Shown: piece after piece, positions 8,644-16,645 of the stretch
How the letters are laid out: each line of letters opens with the position of its first letter
Numbering within the stretch: the stretch's first letter is position 1
Origin: an uncultured Eggerthellaceae bacterium
GTDB lineage: Bacteria; Actinomycetota; Coriobacteriia; Coriobacteriales; Eggerthellaceae
DNA: 40,901 nt
Direction: 5' to 3'
Assembly: GCA_904420215.1 (NCBI GenBank)
Contig: CAJFUR010000168.1
Span: 1-40,901 of the forward strand
The notes under the pieces: generated by a model
What the model was told of the DNA's origin: nothing
The model's database searches: none
The model's input: only the letters and a program-made list of their open reading frames with translations
Made by a program: the position numbers and the translations under genes

Positions 8644-9034
8644 CGGATTGCTGTGGGAATTGGGCCAGGCCTATGACAAGCCCGTGTTCGAGGACACCTA
8701 CGTGCTTTCCGGCCTGCTGAGCAAGTTCAAGCTCGCCTTCGACCTTTCGTGGAAACTCATGAAGGACATACTCGTCCAGCGCTACGGCATCGTGGACTGG
8801 CCGAAAGGCAGCCCGCGCGAGGCCATAGAGCAGGCCGCCTACAACGGCATCATCGAGGACGACGCGCGCTGGAACGAGATGCGCCTCATGCGCAACGAGC
8901 TTTCGCACAGCTACAACGCCGAGTTCGCAACGGGCTGCGCCCTGAAAGTCCTCGACGAATGGATACCCTTCCTGCAGGCGTTCGGCAGGGACATCAATGC
9001 GAAGGCGTCGGCATGGCAGAAGGAGGGCCGTTAG
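8603..9034 (+). CDS. HEPN-domain RNase toxin (HepT / HI0074-like)
   Basis: A 143-residue helical protein of the family formerly called nucleotidyltransferase substrate-binding protein. It carries RNELSHSY at residues 97-104. This fits both the catalytic R-x4-H motif of HEPN RNases and the fuller R-x4-H-x-Y motif, in which the tyrosine (Y104) is the AMPylation target. The GTG at 8603 is preceded by AAGGAG at a 10-base distance; an ATG at 8621 is an alternative. All key residues are intact, so this looks like a working toxin rather than a relic. Confidence 0.88.
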   Translation: MTELSYMDRLANLDGLLWELGQAYDKPVFEDTYVLSGLLSKFKLAFDLSWKLMKDILVQRYGIVDWPKGSPREAIEQAAYNGIIEDDARWNEMRLMRNELSHSYNAEFATGCALKVLDEWIPFLQAFGRDINAKASAWQKEGR

Positions 9035-9111
9035 GGGCGCTTGGGCGAAAGCGCTCCTTCGCAAGAAGCCGGTAGACGTGCGGTTTGCGAAGCCTGTAGA
9101 CACGGGGTCGA

Positions 9112-9225
9112 ATGCGAAGACAGCACGCCGACGCACCCGACGGCCTCTACGACCTTGCCGCCCGCGCCCTTCTGGAATTCGCCGAAGCCGACAGGCGCTT
9201 CCTCGCCAACGCGCTCGGCGCGTGA
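9112..9225 (+). CDS. Possible 37-residue protein or gene remnant
   Basis: A short open frame (MRRQHADAPDGLYDL...RRFLANALGA) between the HEPN gene and the convergent ATPase gene. The predicted peptide is helical, acidic/basic and amphipathic rather than low-complexity. There is no convincing ribosome site and a stop lies five codons upstream, so it may be a fragment of a lost gene. The rest of 9035-9244 holds nothing recognisable. Confidence 0.25.
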   Translation: MRRQHADAPDGLYDLAARALLEFAEADRRFLANALGA

Positions 9226-9244
9226 AGGCGGCGCTGCCGGGGAA

Positions 9245-10660
9245 TCATGGCTCTTCGTACAGGTCGCGCATCGAGACGAGCATGAGGTCGCCACGGGCGT
9301 CCGCCTTTTTCGCGGTTGCGGCGCCTGCGGGCTTTTTCGTGAAAAGCGCCAGATGACGCTGGTCGTATCCCTTCACGAGCGCTGACCTCGACGCCAGCTT
9401 TTCCAACGCATCGGTCTCGTTGAGGGCGCCGCGCCACTTGCATTCCCCAAGCAGGATCTGCCCGGATGGCTTGTCGGCCGCTATGACGTCGATGTCCACC
9501 TGTTCGCGGGCGGCGGGGTCGGTGCCCCACCAGCGGCCGAACGAGGAAGCGGGGAAGGGGAGCTTTCCTTCCCGGTTGCGCCGTGCAAGCCATTGCAGGC
9601 ATATGTCCTCGAAGCGTTTCCCCACGTAGGTGGAGAATGCCTCGCCGAACGCCGTTTGCGCCGCCGCCCGTCCCGCGCCGCTTTCGATGGCTCCCACGTT
9701 GGGGCTCACGAATCGGTACCAGTACGCGAAGAAGGGGTCGCGCACGATGTAAAGGCCCTTGCGGGACTTCTCCGGATTGTCGCCAAACGGCACGATGCGC
9801 TCGACAAGTCCCAGGCTTTCGAGCGTTTTCAGGTACTTCCCGACCGAAGCCTGCTCGATGCCCGCTGCTTCTGCAATCCGCTTGGGGGAGGTTGCCCCGC
9901 CCGCGATGGCGCTCAGCACGGAATTGTAGTTTGCCGGTTCGCGCAGCTCCTGACGCAGGAGCATCATGGGTTCTTCGTACAGCAGGCCGGCTTTGTTGAA
10001 GAACAGGAACTCGACGTTTTCCTCGAACGGCGCGCCATCGTCAATTTGCGCGAGGTAGTATGGCGTGCCGCCGAACGCCGCGTAGTATGCGACACGTTGA
10101 TCGTCTGTTGCCGACGGAGTCATGCGCGCGGCGTCCAAATAGTCGAATGGCTGCAGCCTGATCTGGGCGGTACGTCGCCCGAAAAGAGGGCTTTTCGCTC
10201 CAAGAACCTTGCTTTCTATGAAGCCTTCGTTGCTTCCGCTGAGGATAATCCGTGCGTTCGTTTCCTTGAATTCGTGATCGATGGCAATCTGCAACGCGGA
10301 GGGCAGCGAAGGCTCGGATTCGGCGGCATAGGGGAATTCGTCGAACACGAAAAGGAAGGGGCCGCCCCTGTCCTTCGCCCGGTTTGCGACGAACGAGAAG
10401 GCGTCCGACCATGAGGCGAACGGCCCGGTTGATGTGGGCAAGTCAAAGAAGCGGTAGGCCGCTTTCGAGAACGAGAGAAGGTTCATTGCGGCGCTTTGGA
10501 CTTGCGCGGTGAAGTAGAGGGTCGGCTTTCCCTTCGAGAACTCGCCAAGCAGCGTCGTCTTGCCGACACGCCGCCGCCCGTAAAGCACGACCATCTGGAA
10601 ACCCCGTTTCCGGTAGAGCCGCTCGAGCATGCCGAGTTCTTCCTCGCGTCCCACGAACAT
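9245..10660 (-). CDS. AAA-family ATPase with C-terminal DUF234-type nuclease-like domain
   Basis: A 471-residue protein starting MFVGREEELGML. It has a P-loop at about residues 28-36 (GRRRVGKTT), a Walker B strand (LFVFDEFPY), a sensor-type region (ILSGSNEGFIESK) and a winged-helix segment (ATSPKRIAEAAGIEQASVGKYL). The C-terminal domain has a D...E-x-K arrangement (VDIDVIA, then LLGECKW) like PD-(D/E)XK folds. This is the archaeal-type ATPase/DUF234 family, common in anaerobes and of uncertain function. AGGAGG lies just upstream of the ATG. Its promoter overlaps a perfect inverted repeat, suggesting tight control. It sits beside the HEPN/MNT pair; a shared defence role is possible but unproven. 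Confidence 0.88.
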   Translation of the reverse strand: MFVGREEELGMLERLYRKRGFQMVVLYGRRRVGKTTLLGEFSKGKPTLYFTAQVQSAAMNLLSFSKAAYRFFDLPTSTGPFASWSDAFSFVANRAKDRGGPFLFVFDEFPYAAESEPSLPSALQIAIDHEFKETNARIILSGSNEGFIESKVLGAKSPLFGRRTAQIRLQPFDYLDAARMTPSATDDQRVAYYAAFGGTPYYLAQIDDGAPFEENVEFLFFNKAGLLYEEPMMLLRQELREPANYNSVLSAIAGGATSPKRIAEAAGIEQASVGKYLKTLESLGLVERIVPFGDNPEKSRKGLYIVRDPFFAYWYRFVSPNVGAIESGAGRAAAQTAFGEAFSTYVGKRFEDICLQWLARRNREGKLPFPASSFGRWWGTDPAAREQVDIDVIAADKPSGQILLGECKWRGALNETDALEKLASRSALVKGYDQRHLALFTKKPAGAATAKKADARGDLMLVSMRDLYEEP

Positions 10661-10679
10661 GGCGCCTCCTGACCGTTGT

Positions 10680-10723
10680 AACTGTCTTGCGAGTATCTTA
10701 CCCGCAAGACAGTTATTTTGCAA
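10680..10723 (-). promoter_or_regulatory. Promoter and palindromic operator of the ATPase gene
   Basis: On the minus strand TTGCAA (10718-10723), a 17-base spacer and TAAGAT (10695-10700) make a good sigma-70 promoter. A perfect 12-bp inverted repeat, AACTGTCTTGCG (10680-10691) and CGCAAGACAGTT (10703-10714), encloses the -10 box. A bound dimer there would block transcription. No repressor gene is adjacent, so the regulator may be the ATPase's own winged-helix segment or encoded elsewhere. Confidence 0.7.
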
Positions 10724-10841
10724 ACGGGTGGTGAAAGCGGGTGCGATTTTCAAAATAACGCAAAGACGCTATGCTGCCACTGTACCGGCAAAGCCCGCGA
10801 ATCGTTTAAAGGATGGCGGGCGGAGCGGTACAGGCGAATTG

Positions 10842-10863
10842 GGGGCTAGTTGCCGCTAGCCCC
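10842..10863. terminator. Hairpin at the end of the small membrane protein gene
   Basis: GGGGCTAG and CTAGCCCC form a perfect 8-bp stem with a 6-base loop that includes the stop codon of the 37-residue gene. There is no T-run after it on the minus strand, so termination is uncertain. Confidence 0.4.
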
Positions 10864-10969
10864 GCTTCTTCTCCCTCTCCATCCGTTGGTGCTTATACTC
10901 TTGCCATAGGGCCAGCACGAAGCTGGCTATGTTGGCCGTTGCTGCCAAGACAAACAAGACTTCATTCAT
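10856..10969 (-). CDS. Small single-helix membrane protein (37 residues)
   Basis: MNEVLFVLAATANIASFVLALW forms a membrane helix over the first 22 residues (shown here: LFVLAATANIASFVLALW), followed by a strongly charged tail (QEYKHQRMEREKKRG). The ATG at 10969 has an excellent ribosome site (AAAGGAGG, 9 bases away), so translation is likely despite the size. The stop lies inside a hairpin at 10842-10863. It resembles small type I toxin-like or regulatory membrane peptides, but I see no clear antisense RNA promoter. It is divergent from larE. Confidence 0.65.
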   Translation of the reverse strand: MNEVLFVLAATANIASFVLALWQEYKHQRMEREKKRG

Positions 10970-11113
10970 AGGCGGTTACCTCCTTTGTGGTTTGGCTCCG
11001 CCCGCACGCGAACTCTGCTGGTACGCGACGGGGGTTCCATCAGATCGAGCGAGCGAAAAACAGCGAATGGGAATTGGAGGGGGCGTGTCTGCCGGCTCCG
11101 CCGTGCACGCAGG

Positions 11114-11144
11114 TTGACTTGGAGTGCGCTTCATGGGGTATGCT
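11114..11144 (+). promoter_or_regulatory. MerR-type promoter of larE (19-bp spacer)
   Basis: TTGACT (11114-11119) and TATGCT (11139-11144) are separated by 19 bases, the over-long spacer typical of MerR-activated promoters. The spacer begins with TGGAG and contains GCTTCA, as in the promoter at 27710-27740 before the merR-larB-larC operon. About 255 bases of untranslated leader (11145-11399) follow; I see no gene or known riboswitch in it. Confidence 0.7.
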
Positions 11145-11399
11145 GTCGCGCGTGATTAGCGGGAGGCGGACTGTGGCGCGTTGGCGGCCCCGGCTGGCGG
11201 CGCTCTGGCTGCACGGGCTGCGCTGGTGGTGCCTGCGGCGCCGCTGGGTGCAAGGGCACGCCGAGCGCCGGCGGTGCCGACGGTCGATGGCGCTGATGGC
11301 GGCGGCGCCGGCGGCAGCAGGCTACGCCGGCCGCCGGTGGCGCCTTCGGAGGCGGCGCGTGCGGCGCGCCGACGGCAGGTCGAAACGGAAGGACGGGCG

Positions 11400-12023
11400 A
11401 TGCGCGGAGATGTGGCAACCGGGCCGGGGCAGGACGTGGGCGCAGAGGCGCTGGAGGACTTCTTCGCGCGCACGCCGCGCCTTGCGGTGGCGTTTTCGGG
11501 CGGGTGCGACTCGTCGTACCTGTTGGCGGCTGCGCTGCGCGCCGGCTGCGACGCGAAGGCCTACATCGTGCGCACGGCCTTCCAGCCCGCTTCCGAAATG
11601 GAAGACGCCCTGCGGCTCGCCGCCGAACTGGGCGCGCCGCACGAGCTGATCGACGCCGACGTGCTCGCGCGCGGTGAGGTGTGCGCGAACGGGCCCGACC
11701 GGTGCTACCGCTGCAAGACGTTCATCTTCTCCACCATCCGCGCGCGCATGGCGCGCGACGGCCTTTCGGTGCTTGCCGACGGCACGAACGCCAGCGACGA
11801 CCCCGCACGCCGCCCCGGCTTCCGGGCGCTCGCGGAACTGCAGGTGGTTTCGCCCCTGCGCCGCGCGGGCATGACGAAGGACGACGTGCGCCGCGCCTCG
11901 CGCTCACTTGGGCTGTTCACGGCCGACAAGCCGAGTTTCTCCTGCCTGGCCGTGCACGTCGAGGCCGGCCAGCCTCTCACGCAGGAGGCCCTCGCCCAAG
12001 CCGCCCGCAGCCTCGCGCGCTAG
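11400..12023 (+). CDS. larE: LarE-like sulfur transferase for nickel-pincer cofactor, short form
   Basis: LarE supplies sulfur to the pyridinium dicarboxylate precursor of the nickel-pincer nucleotide cofactor of lactate racemase-type enzymes. The 207-residue protein has the PP-loop (SGGCDSSYL, residues 33-41) and RCYRCK (Cys102, Cys105) with a third cysteine at 182 (SFSCLAV). Three such cysteines mark the Fe-S-dependent LarE type, which need not sacrifice its own cysteine. It is about 60 residues shorter than usual: the chain stops soon after the third cysteine. The frame is open to 11181, but GGAAGG before ATG 11400 and the family start favour this site. It is unlinked to larB/larC but shares their promoter type. 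Confidence 0.85.
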   Translation: MRGDVATGPGQDVGAEALEDFFARTPRLAVAFSGGCDSSYLLAAALRAGCDAKAYIVRTAFQPASEMEDALRLAAELGAPHELIDADVLARGEVCANGPDRCYRCKTFIFSTIRARMARDGLSVLADGTNASDDPARRPGFRALAELQVVSPLRRAGMTKDDVRRASRSLGLFTADKPSFSCLAVHVEAGQPLTQEALAQAARSLAR

Positions 12024-12108
12024 CCGCCGCGCCGTCTGGGGGCTGCTCCTGCAGGTTTTCGGTCGGTTCCGCCGCGCCCGCGCACTTCCCGCGCGTTCCC
12101 GCTTTCCG

Positions 12109-13521
12109 CTACTCCAGCGTGTTGAGGATGCCCATGAACACGGGGAAGTTCGTCCGCTGGTCGATGATCAGGTACAGGAAGGGCCGGTCGAGGTGCACGG
12201 TCTTCTCGTCCTCGGGAGCCATGGCCGATGCTGCGTTCATGCTCATGGCCGTGGCTGCGCCCGCTTTCGTGCCCTGCTCGTCCACGGCGATGTGCGCCTT
12301 GTGCAGCACCGAGCCGATGTACAGCCCGTTGGCATCCGGCGACAGGCGCGCGAAGTCCGCCAAGCCGGCGTCGAACGCGTCGGGCATCCCGAGCGCGCTC
12401 AGGCCGTCCGCGAGGTCGATGGCGTACTCGCTTTCGAACTTCGGCATGCTGGCGTGCACCACGATGTCCCGCGAACCCTCCAGAATGCCCTGCAGGCGCC
12501 CGCCGTCGAGCGTGGCCGCGTAGTCCTGCACCGACATGCCCTCGGGCGGCAGGATTGCGGCGAAGGCGAACGGGCTTTCCTCGTAGGCGTAGGGCTTCAC
12601 GAACCCCACGGCCTCGCCGTCCTCCAAGTAGTGGTGCTCGGTCGAGAACATCATCCGGGCCTCCTGCGCCGTGCCGTCGGCGGCGGCGAACGTGCCGTCG
12701 CGCACGGCGTCTTCGGTGTAGGGGCTGGCCCAGTCGGCGTCGAAGGCCAAGGCGTTCACCAGGTACAGCACGGCCTCGGCGGGGATTTCCCCGATCAGGT
12801 TCTCCACCATGCCGTCGGTGTTTTCGCTCACCCACGCGTTGATGTCGCGCGCGGTGCCTTGGTCGAAGGCCGCGCGGAAGGCGCCGGCGGCGTAGTAGTC
12901 GGCGTTCGTCTGGAGAAACGCCTGTTCGACTTCGAAGCCGTCCCTGATCCAGAGCGCGTTCGCCAGCTTGAGGGGGCTTGCTGCCGCGCCCGCATCTGCG
13001 GCGCCGCCAGTGGCGTCTGCGTCCCCGCCCGCGCCCTCGGTCGTGCCAGCGACGTTCGCGCCGCCGATGCTCCCTGCCGCCCCGGTGGCCACATACGGCT
13101 CCGCGAGCGACTGGTCGAGCGCGTGCAGGTAGGCGTTCACGTCGGCAACTGGCGCGCCCAGGACCTGCTCGGTTTGGGCCAGCGTTTCGCCGTCCATGCC
13201 GTTGGCGGCCATGCCAAGCGCGTACAGCACGGAAAGCGGCGACATCACCACGTTGCCCTCCGCGGCGGCGCCTTGCTGGAACAGCGCCACGGCGAAGTCG
13301 GCCGCGGCCGTGGCCGCCGGCCCGTCGAGCGCCGCGGGCATGGCCTCCACGTTGCCGGCCTCCACGTTCTCCATCAGGTCTTCGGAGGCCAGCGCCTGCG
13401 TGGAGGAGCAGCCCGAAAGGGCGCCCGCCCCGGTGCCGGCAAGCGCGAGCGCCAGCAGGGCGGCCAATGCGGCGGCGAGCGCCTTTGACGTTGCGGAAAG
13501 TTTCACGAATGCAGGTTTCAT
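12109..13521 (-). CDS. Serpin lipoprotein
   Basis: A 470-residue serine protease inhibitor. The N terminus is a lipoprotein signal (hydrophobic stretch, then LSGCSS with Cys38), so it should be anchored outside the membrane. Serpin landmarks include NVVMSPLSVLYALGMAANG, LANALWI and the C-terminal HLDRPFLYLIIDQRTNFPVF split around VFMGIL. The reactive loop begins at the hinge DEQGTKAGAATA. Counting 17 residues from the hinge Glu places P1-P1' at Ala-Ser (NAA/SAM), suggesting an elastase- or subtilisin-like target. An Ala/Gly-rich insertion of about 35 residues precedes SPLKLANALW. AAAGGA lies seven bases before the ATG. The gene converges with larE. Confidence 0.92.
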   Translation of the reverse strand: MKPAFVKLSATSKALAAALAALLALALAGTGAGALSGCSSTQALASEDLMENVEAGNVEAMPAALDGPAATAAADFAVALFQQGAAAEGNVVMSPLSVLYALGMAANGMDGETLAQTEQVLGAPVADVNAYLHALDQSLAEPYVATGAAGSIGGANVAGTTEGAGGDADATGGAADAGAAASPLKLANALWIRDGFEVEQAFLQTNADYYAAGAFRAAFDQGTARDINAWVSENTDGMVENLIGEIPAEAVLYLVNALAFDADWASPYTEDAVRDGTFAAADGTAQEARMMFSTEHHYLEDGEAVGFVKPYAYEESPFAFAAILPPEGMSVQDYAATLDGGRLQGILEGSRDIVVHASMPKFESEYAIDLADGLSALGMPDAFDAGLADFARLSPDANGLYIGSVLHKAHIAVDEQGTKAGAATAMSMNAASAMAPEDEKTVHLDRPFLYLIIDQRTNFPVFMGILNTLE

Positions 13522-14034
13522 GCCCGTCCTTTCGCGAGGTCGCGTTCCCGAGGGCCGCGCGGACTGGCACGCCTGCGGCCCGTGCGGGCCGGTCCGCCGT
13601 CGGGAGCCGCGCGTGTGGGTTGCGCCCATTCTACCATGCGCGGCGCCGGGTTTCCGCCTTCGCGCCCGTCCCGCAGGCGCGTCGCCGCGCGGGATGCGTC
13701 CCGCCTGCCGCGCCCCGCGCCCTGCGCCCTGTGGCGCCCCGCGCTCGTTGCCCGCTTTGGTTTGCGTCCCCCGCGCCCCGCGTCCCGGCCATTCCGCGCG
13801 CCGTGTCCCCATCCCGACTCTCGCCACTGCGGCAGCTCCCGCCCGTCCCGCGCCCGTTCCGAGCGCAATGCGGTATGATGGCGGGCGAGGAAAGAGGGCC
13901 GTGCCCGTGCGTCCGCGCGGTGCACGAGCACGGCGAGAGAGGCGTGCCCATGCGGTGCAGGCACGGCGCGCGGCGCGTCCGTGCGGGCACGGGCGAAGGG
14001 TGGGGCGTGGAGAATGGCGAGGGAAGACGGACTC
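13522..14034. other. Divergent intergenic region, serpin / recQ
   Basis: About 510 bases without a convincing gene. Toward the serpin, an extended -10 on the minus strand (TGGTAGAAT, 13628-13636) is the best promoter candidate. Toward recQ, TATGAT (13873-13878) is a possible -10. Both lack good -35 boxes. The middle is very C-rich with repeated CGCCCCGC/CCGCGCCC words that look like compositional drift rather than a defined element. Confidence 0.4.
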
Positions 14035-16152
14035 ATGGACAGGGGAGAGCTGGCGCGCAGGGCGCTCAAGGAGTGTTTCGGGTACGACGCGTTTCGCCCG
14101 GGGCAGGGGGAAGTGGTGGACGCGCTGCTTTCGGGCCGCGACGCGCTGGCGGTCATGCCCACGGGCGCCGGCAAGTCGGTGTGCTACCAGGTGCCGGGCA
14201 TCGTGCTTCAGGGCCTCACGCTGGTGGTGAGCCCGCTGGTGTCGCTCATGGGCGACCAGGTGCGCTCGCTTCTGGACGCGGGCGTGCGCGGCGCCTACCT
14301 CAACTCCATGCTCACGCCCGGGCAGCAGGCCACCGTGCTGCGCCGCGCGCTCGCGGGGGCCTACCAGATCATGTACGTGGCGCCCGAGCGCCTGTCCGAC
14401 CCGCGCTTTCTGGACTTCGCCCGCGAGGCCTCCATCCCGCTTGTGGCGGTGGACGAGGCCCACTGCGTGTCGCAGTGGGGGCAGGACTTCCGCCCGTCGT
14501 ATCTGGCCATCGGCGACTTCATAGCGCAGCTGCCGAAGCGCCCCGCCGTGGCGGCGCTCACGGCCACGGCCACCGAGCGCGTGCGCCGCGACATCGTGCG
14601 GCTGCTGGGGCTGCGCGACCCCTTCGAAACCGTCACCGGGTTCGACCGCCCGAACCTGTACTTCGGCGTGGAGCGGCTGGAGCCCAAGCGCAAGGTCGCG
14701 CGCATCGCCGCCTACGCGCTGGAACACGCTTCCGAAAGCGGCATCGTGTACTGCTCCACGCGCAAGGACACCGACAAGATGCACGCCGCGCTCGTTGCCG
14801 CGGGCGTGCGGGCGGTGCGCTACCACGCCGGCATGCCGGCGGGCGAGCGCGCGGAAAGCCAGCGCGCGTTCATTGCCGACGACGCGCCTGTCATGGTGGC
14901 CACGAACGCGTTCGGCATGGGCATCGACAAGTCGAACGTGCGCTACGTCATCCACCACAACATGCCGGGGTCGCTGGAGGCGTACTACCAGGAAGCCGGA
15001 CGCGCCGGACGCGACGGCGAGCCTTCGACGTGCCTGTTGTTCTGGAGCGACGGCGACGTGTCCACCTGCCGTTTCTTCATAGAACAGGAGTCCGGCAACG
15101 AGGAACTCACGCCCGAGGAGGCCGACGCCGTGCGCGCCAGCCGCCGCCGGCTTCTGGAGGTCATGTGCGGCTACTGCCTCACCACCGGCTGCTTGCGCCG
15201 CTACATTCTGGACTACTTCGGGGATTCGCAGGTTTCGCCGGCTTGCCAGCCAGCGGAACGGGCCGACGCTGCGGGGGCTTCCGGCGCCGAATCTTGCGGT
15301 TCCAAGCCCTCCTCGCAATGCGCCCGTTCGGGCGCAAAATTGGTTTTCGAACAAGCCACTGGCTTGTTCGACATCGGGCTTTCGCCGCAATCTTCGGCAC
15401 CAGAAGCCCCCTCGCTGACAGGGGGGACAGCCAGTGAGAGCGGGTGTCCCGCCGGCCCGCAAGCTGGCGGAGCCTTGCGCTGCTGCTCCAATTGCGCGGG
15501 GGACTTCGAGGCGGTGGATGTCACGGCCCTGGCGCGCGCGGTCATGCGGTGCGTGCAGGAGTTGCGCGGAAGGTTCGGCAAGGGCATGGTGGTGGACGTG
15601 CTGCTCGGGTCGCGCAGCGCCAAGGTGCTGGACCTGCATCTGGACGAGGCGGCCAGCTTCCATGCCGTGGACGCCCCGGCCGCGCAGGTGAAGGAGGTCG
15701 TCGAGCTTCTGGCGGCAGGCGGGTACCTGTCCATCACGGAGGGGTCGTACCCGGTGGTGGGGCTGGGGCCGCGCGCCCGCGAGGCGGCCGAGGACGGCTT
15801 CGCGCTGTCGATGAAGCGCGTCGTGCGCAAGCCGGCGCGCGGCCGTGCGGGCGCGGGTGCGGCTGGCGGGGGCGGCGCGGTGTTCGGCGGCTCGGGCGGC
15901 GCGTCTTCCGCGGATGCCGACCCGGCGCTGTTCGAGCGCCTACGCGCGCTGCGCAAGCGCCTGGCCGACGAGGCCGGCGTGCCGCCCTACATCGTGTTCT
16001 CGGACGCGACGCTGCGCGACATGTGCGCGAAGCTGCCCGCCACCGAAGACGAGTTTTTGGACGTGTCCGGCGTGGGCGCCACGAAGCTCGCGCGCTACGG
16101 CGACGCGTTCCTGCAGGAGCTGGCCTCTTGGCAAGAAGGGCAAACGCGCTAG
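14035..16152 (+). CDS. recQ: ATP-dependent DNA helicase RecQ with an inserted palindromic element
   Basis: A 705-residue 3'-5' DNA helicase for recombination and fork repair. Motif I is MPTGAGKSVCYQ, motif II VDEAHCVSQWG, motif III ALTATAT, and motif VI QEAGRAGRDGEPS. The zinc-binding region starts at MCGYCLTTGCLRRYILDYFGDS and ends at CCSNCAGDF. Between these, residues about 413-459 come from a 137-base palindromic element (15274-15410), with further unusual sequence to about 15480. The insertion keeps the frame and the cysteines. A winged-helix segment and a C-terminal HRDC domain (DPALFERLRALRKRLA) follow. ATG 14035 has GAGGGA upstream; ATG 14014 is possible. Confidence 0.94.
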   Translation: MDRGELARRALKECFGYDAFRPGQGEVVDALLSGRDALAVMPTGAGKSVCYQVPGIVLQGLTLVVSPLVSLMGDQVRSLLDAGVRGAYLNSMLTPGQQATVLRRALAGAYQIMYVAPERLSDPRFLDFAREASIPLVAVDEAHCVSQWGQDFRPSYLAIGDFIAQLPKRPAVAALTATATERVRRDIVRLLGLRDPFETVTGFDRPNLYFGVERLEPKRKVARIAAYALEHASESGIVYCSTRKDTDKMHAALVAAGVRAVRYHAGMPAGERAESQRAFIADDAPVMVATNAFGMGIDKSNVRYVIHHNMPGSLEAYYQEAGRAGRDGEPSTCLLFWSDGDVSTCRFFIEQESGNEELTPEEADAVRASRRRLLEVMCGYCLTTGCLRRYILDYFGDSQVSPACQPAERADAAGASGAESCGSKPSSQCARSGAKLVFEQATGLFDIGLSPQSSAPEAPSLTGGTASESGCPAGPQAGGALRCCSNCAGDFEAVDVTALARAVMRCVQELRGRFGKGMVVDVLLGSRSAKVLDLHLDEAASFHAVDAPAAQVKEVVELLAAGGYLSITEGSYPVVGLGPRAREAAEDGFALSMKRVVRKPARGRAGAGAAGGGGAVFGGSGGASSADADPALFERLRALRKRLADEAGVPPYIVFSDATLRDMCAKLPATEDEFLDVSGVGATKLARYGDAFLQELASWQEGQTR
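15274..15410. repeat. Palindromic element family III, copy 1 (inside recQ)
   Basis: Outer arms at 15274-15299 and 15385-15410 are complementary over 26 bases with a few mismatches. Inside are the conserved block AATGCGCCCGTTCGGG (15317-15332) and, 15 bases further, a perfect hairpin (CGAACAAGCC, loop ACT, GGCTTGTTCG; 15348-15370). The same 16-base block followed 14 bases later by a similar hairpin occurs at 37411-37550. The element lies in frame between the zinc-ligand cysteines of RecQ. Confidence 0.75.
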
Positions 16153-16200
16153 CGGGGAAATGCCGCGGAGGCGGGCTGCGCGGGGCCTCGTGCGCGCTGC

Positions 16201-16210
16201 GGGGGGGGGG
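16201..16210 (+). repeat. Poly-G tract (10 G)
   Basis: Ten consecutive G about 50 bases after the recQ stop. A second tract of nine G lies at 16675-16683, so the two flank the small peptide locus. Such runs are prone to slippage. The flanking 16153-16374 sequence contains no gene that I can support. Confidence 0.9.
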
Positions 16211-16374
16211 TCGTGGGCGGCTTCCCCTGCGCGCCGCGGACGTCTGCCGATTTTGCAAGGCATCCCCGAAGCGGCGGCTCGAACCGGGCCAAGCGGACGT
16301 GCAGGCTTGCCGTCGCCGGTTCCGGCCCGCGCACCGCGCGCCCCGCGGGGCGATCGAAATCGGGCCACGGCCCC

Positions 16375-16403
16375 TTGGCGCGCTTCGCCGTCCATGCTAC
16401 AAT
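16375..16403 (+). promoter_or_regulatory. Strong promoter of a possible small RNA
   Basis: TTGGCG (16375-16380), a spacer of exactly 17 bases and TACAAT (16398-16403). No open frame follows. Instead a hairpin with six T comes within about 45 bases, so the product would be a very short RNA convergent with the peptide gene at 16508-16588. Confidence 0.6.
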
Positions 16404-16409
16404 GGAAAC

Positions 16410-16493
16410 AGTCGGTGCCCCGCCTAGCCGGGCGGCATCGGTTTTTTGGTTAAGCCGGTTTTCCTTGCAGGGGTGACCGGCTTTCTCCTTTCT
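16410..16493 (+). ncRNA. Candidate small RNA with two terminator-like hairpins
   Basis: From the predicted start, about 16410, the sequence folds as CGGTGCC...GGCATCG (16413-16440) followed by six T (16442-16447). A second stem, AAGCCGGT/ACCGGCTT (16452-16459, 16476-16483), follows with a T-rich tail. A transcript would be about 40 or about 85 bases and would overlap the 3' end of the convergent peptide mRNA. This matches the layout of type I toxin-antitoxin loci such as Fst/RNAII, but expression is inferred only. Confidence 0.45.
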
Positions 16494-16507
16494 CCAACAC
16501 CGTTCGC

Positions 16508-16588
16508 CTACTCCTCCCTCGCCAGATCGACGATGGCAACCACCACAGTCAGCAGAGCGCAAATCGCGATGACAGTCTGGGCGTCCAT
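16508..16588 (-). CDS. 26-residue hydrophobic peptide, type I toxin-like
   Basis: MDAQTVIAICALLTVVVAIV followed by DLAREE: one membrane helix with a short charged end. Start and stop are supported by a near-consensus ribosome site (AAGGAGG, eight bases upstream) and a good promoter at 16646-16674. Small holin-like toxins of Gram-positive bacteria have the same build, but the match is by general character, not by a specific motif. A convergent promoter and terminator at 16375-16493 could make an antisense RNA. It is too short for usual gene finders. Confidence 0.6.
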   Translation of the reverse strand: MDAQTVIAICALLTVVVAIVDLAREE

Positions 16589-16645
16589 GGCACACACCTC
16601 CTTCCGGAGATGCCGCCCGGCAGGATGCGGCGACGCACCGCCCCT

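Noticed and set aside
11145-11399. Nickel/cobalt riboswitch in the larE leader
   Set aside because: No conserved riboswitch core could be recognised; only general GC-rich pairing is visible. The same holds for the leader at 27741-27990.
11181-11399. Longer larE start adding about 73 residues
   Set aside because: The added sequence is Ala/Gly/Arg low complexity, while ATG 11400 has a ribosome site and agrees with family starts.
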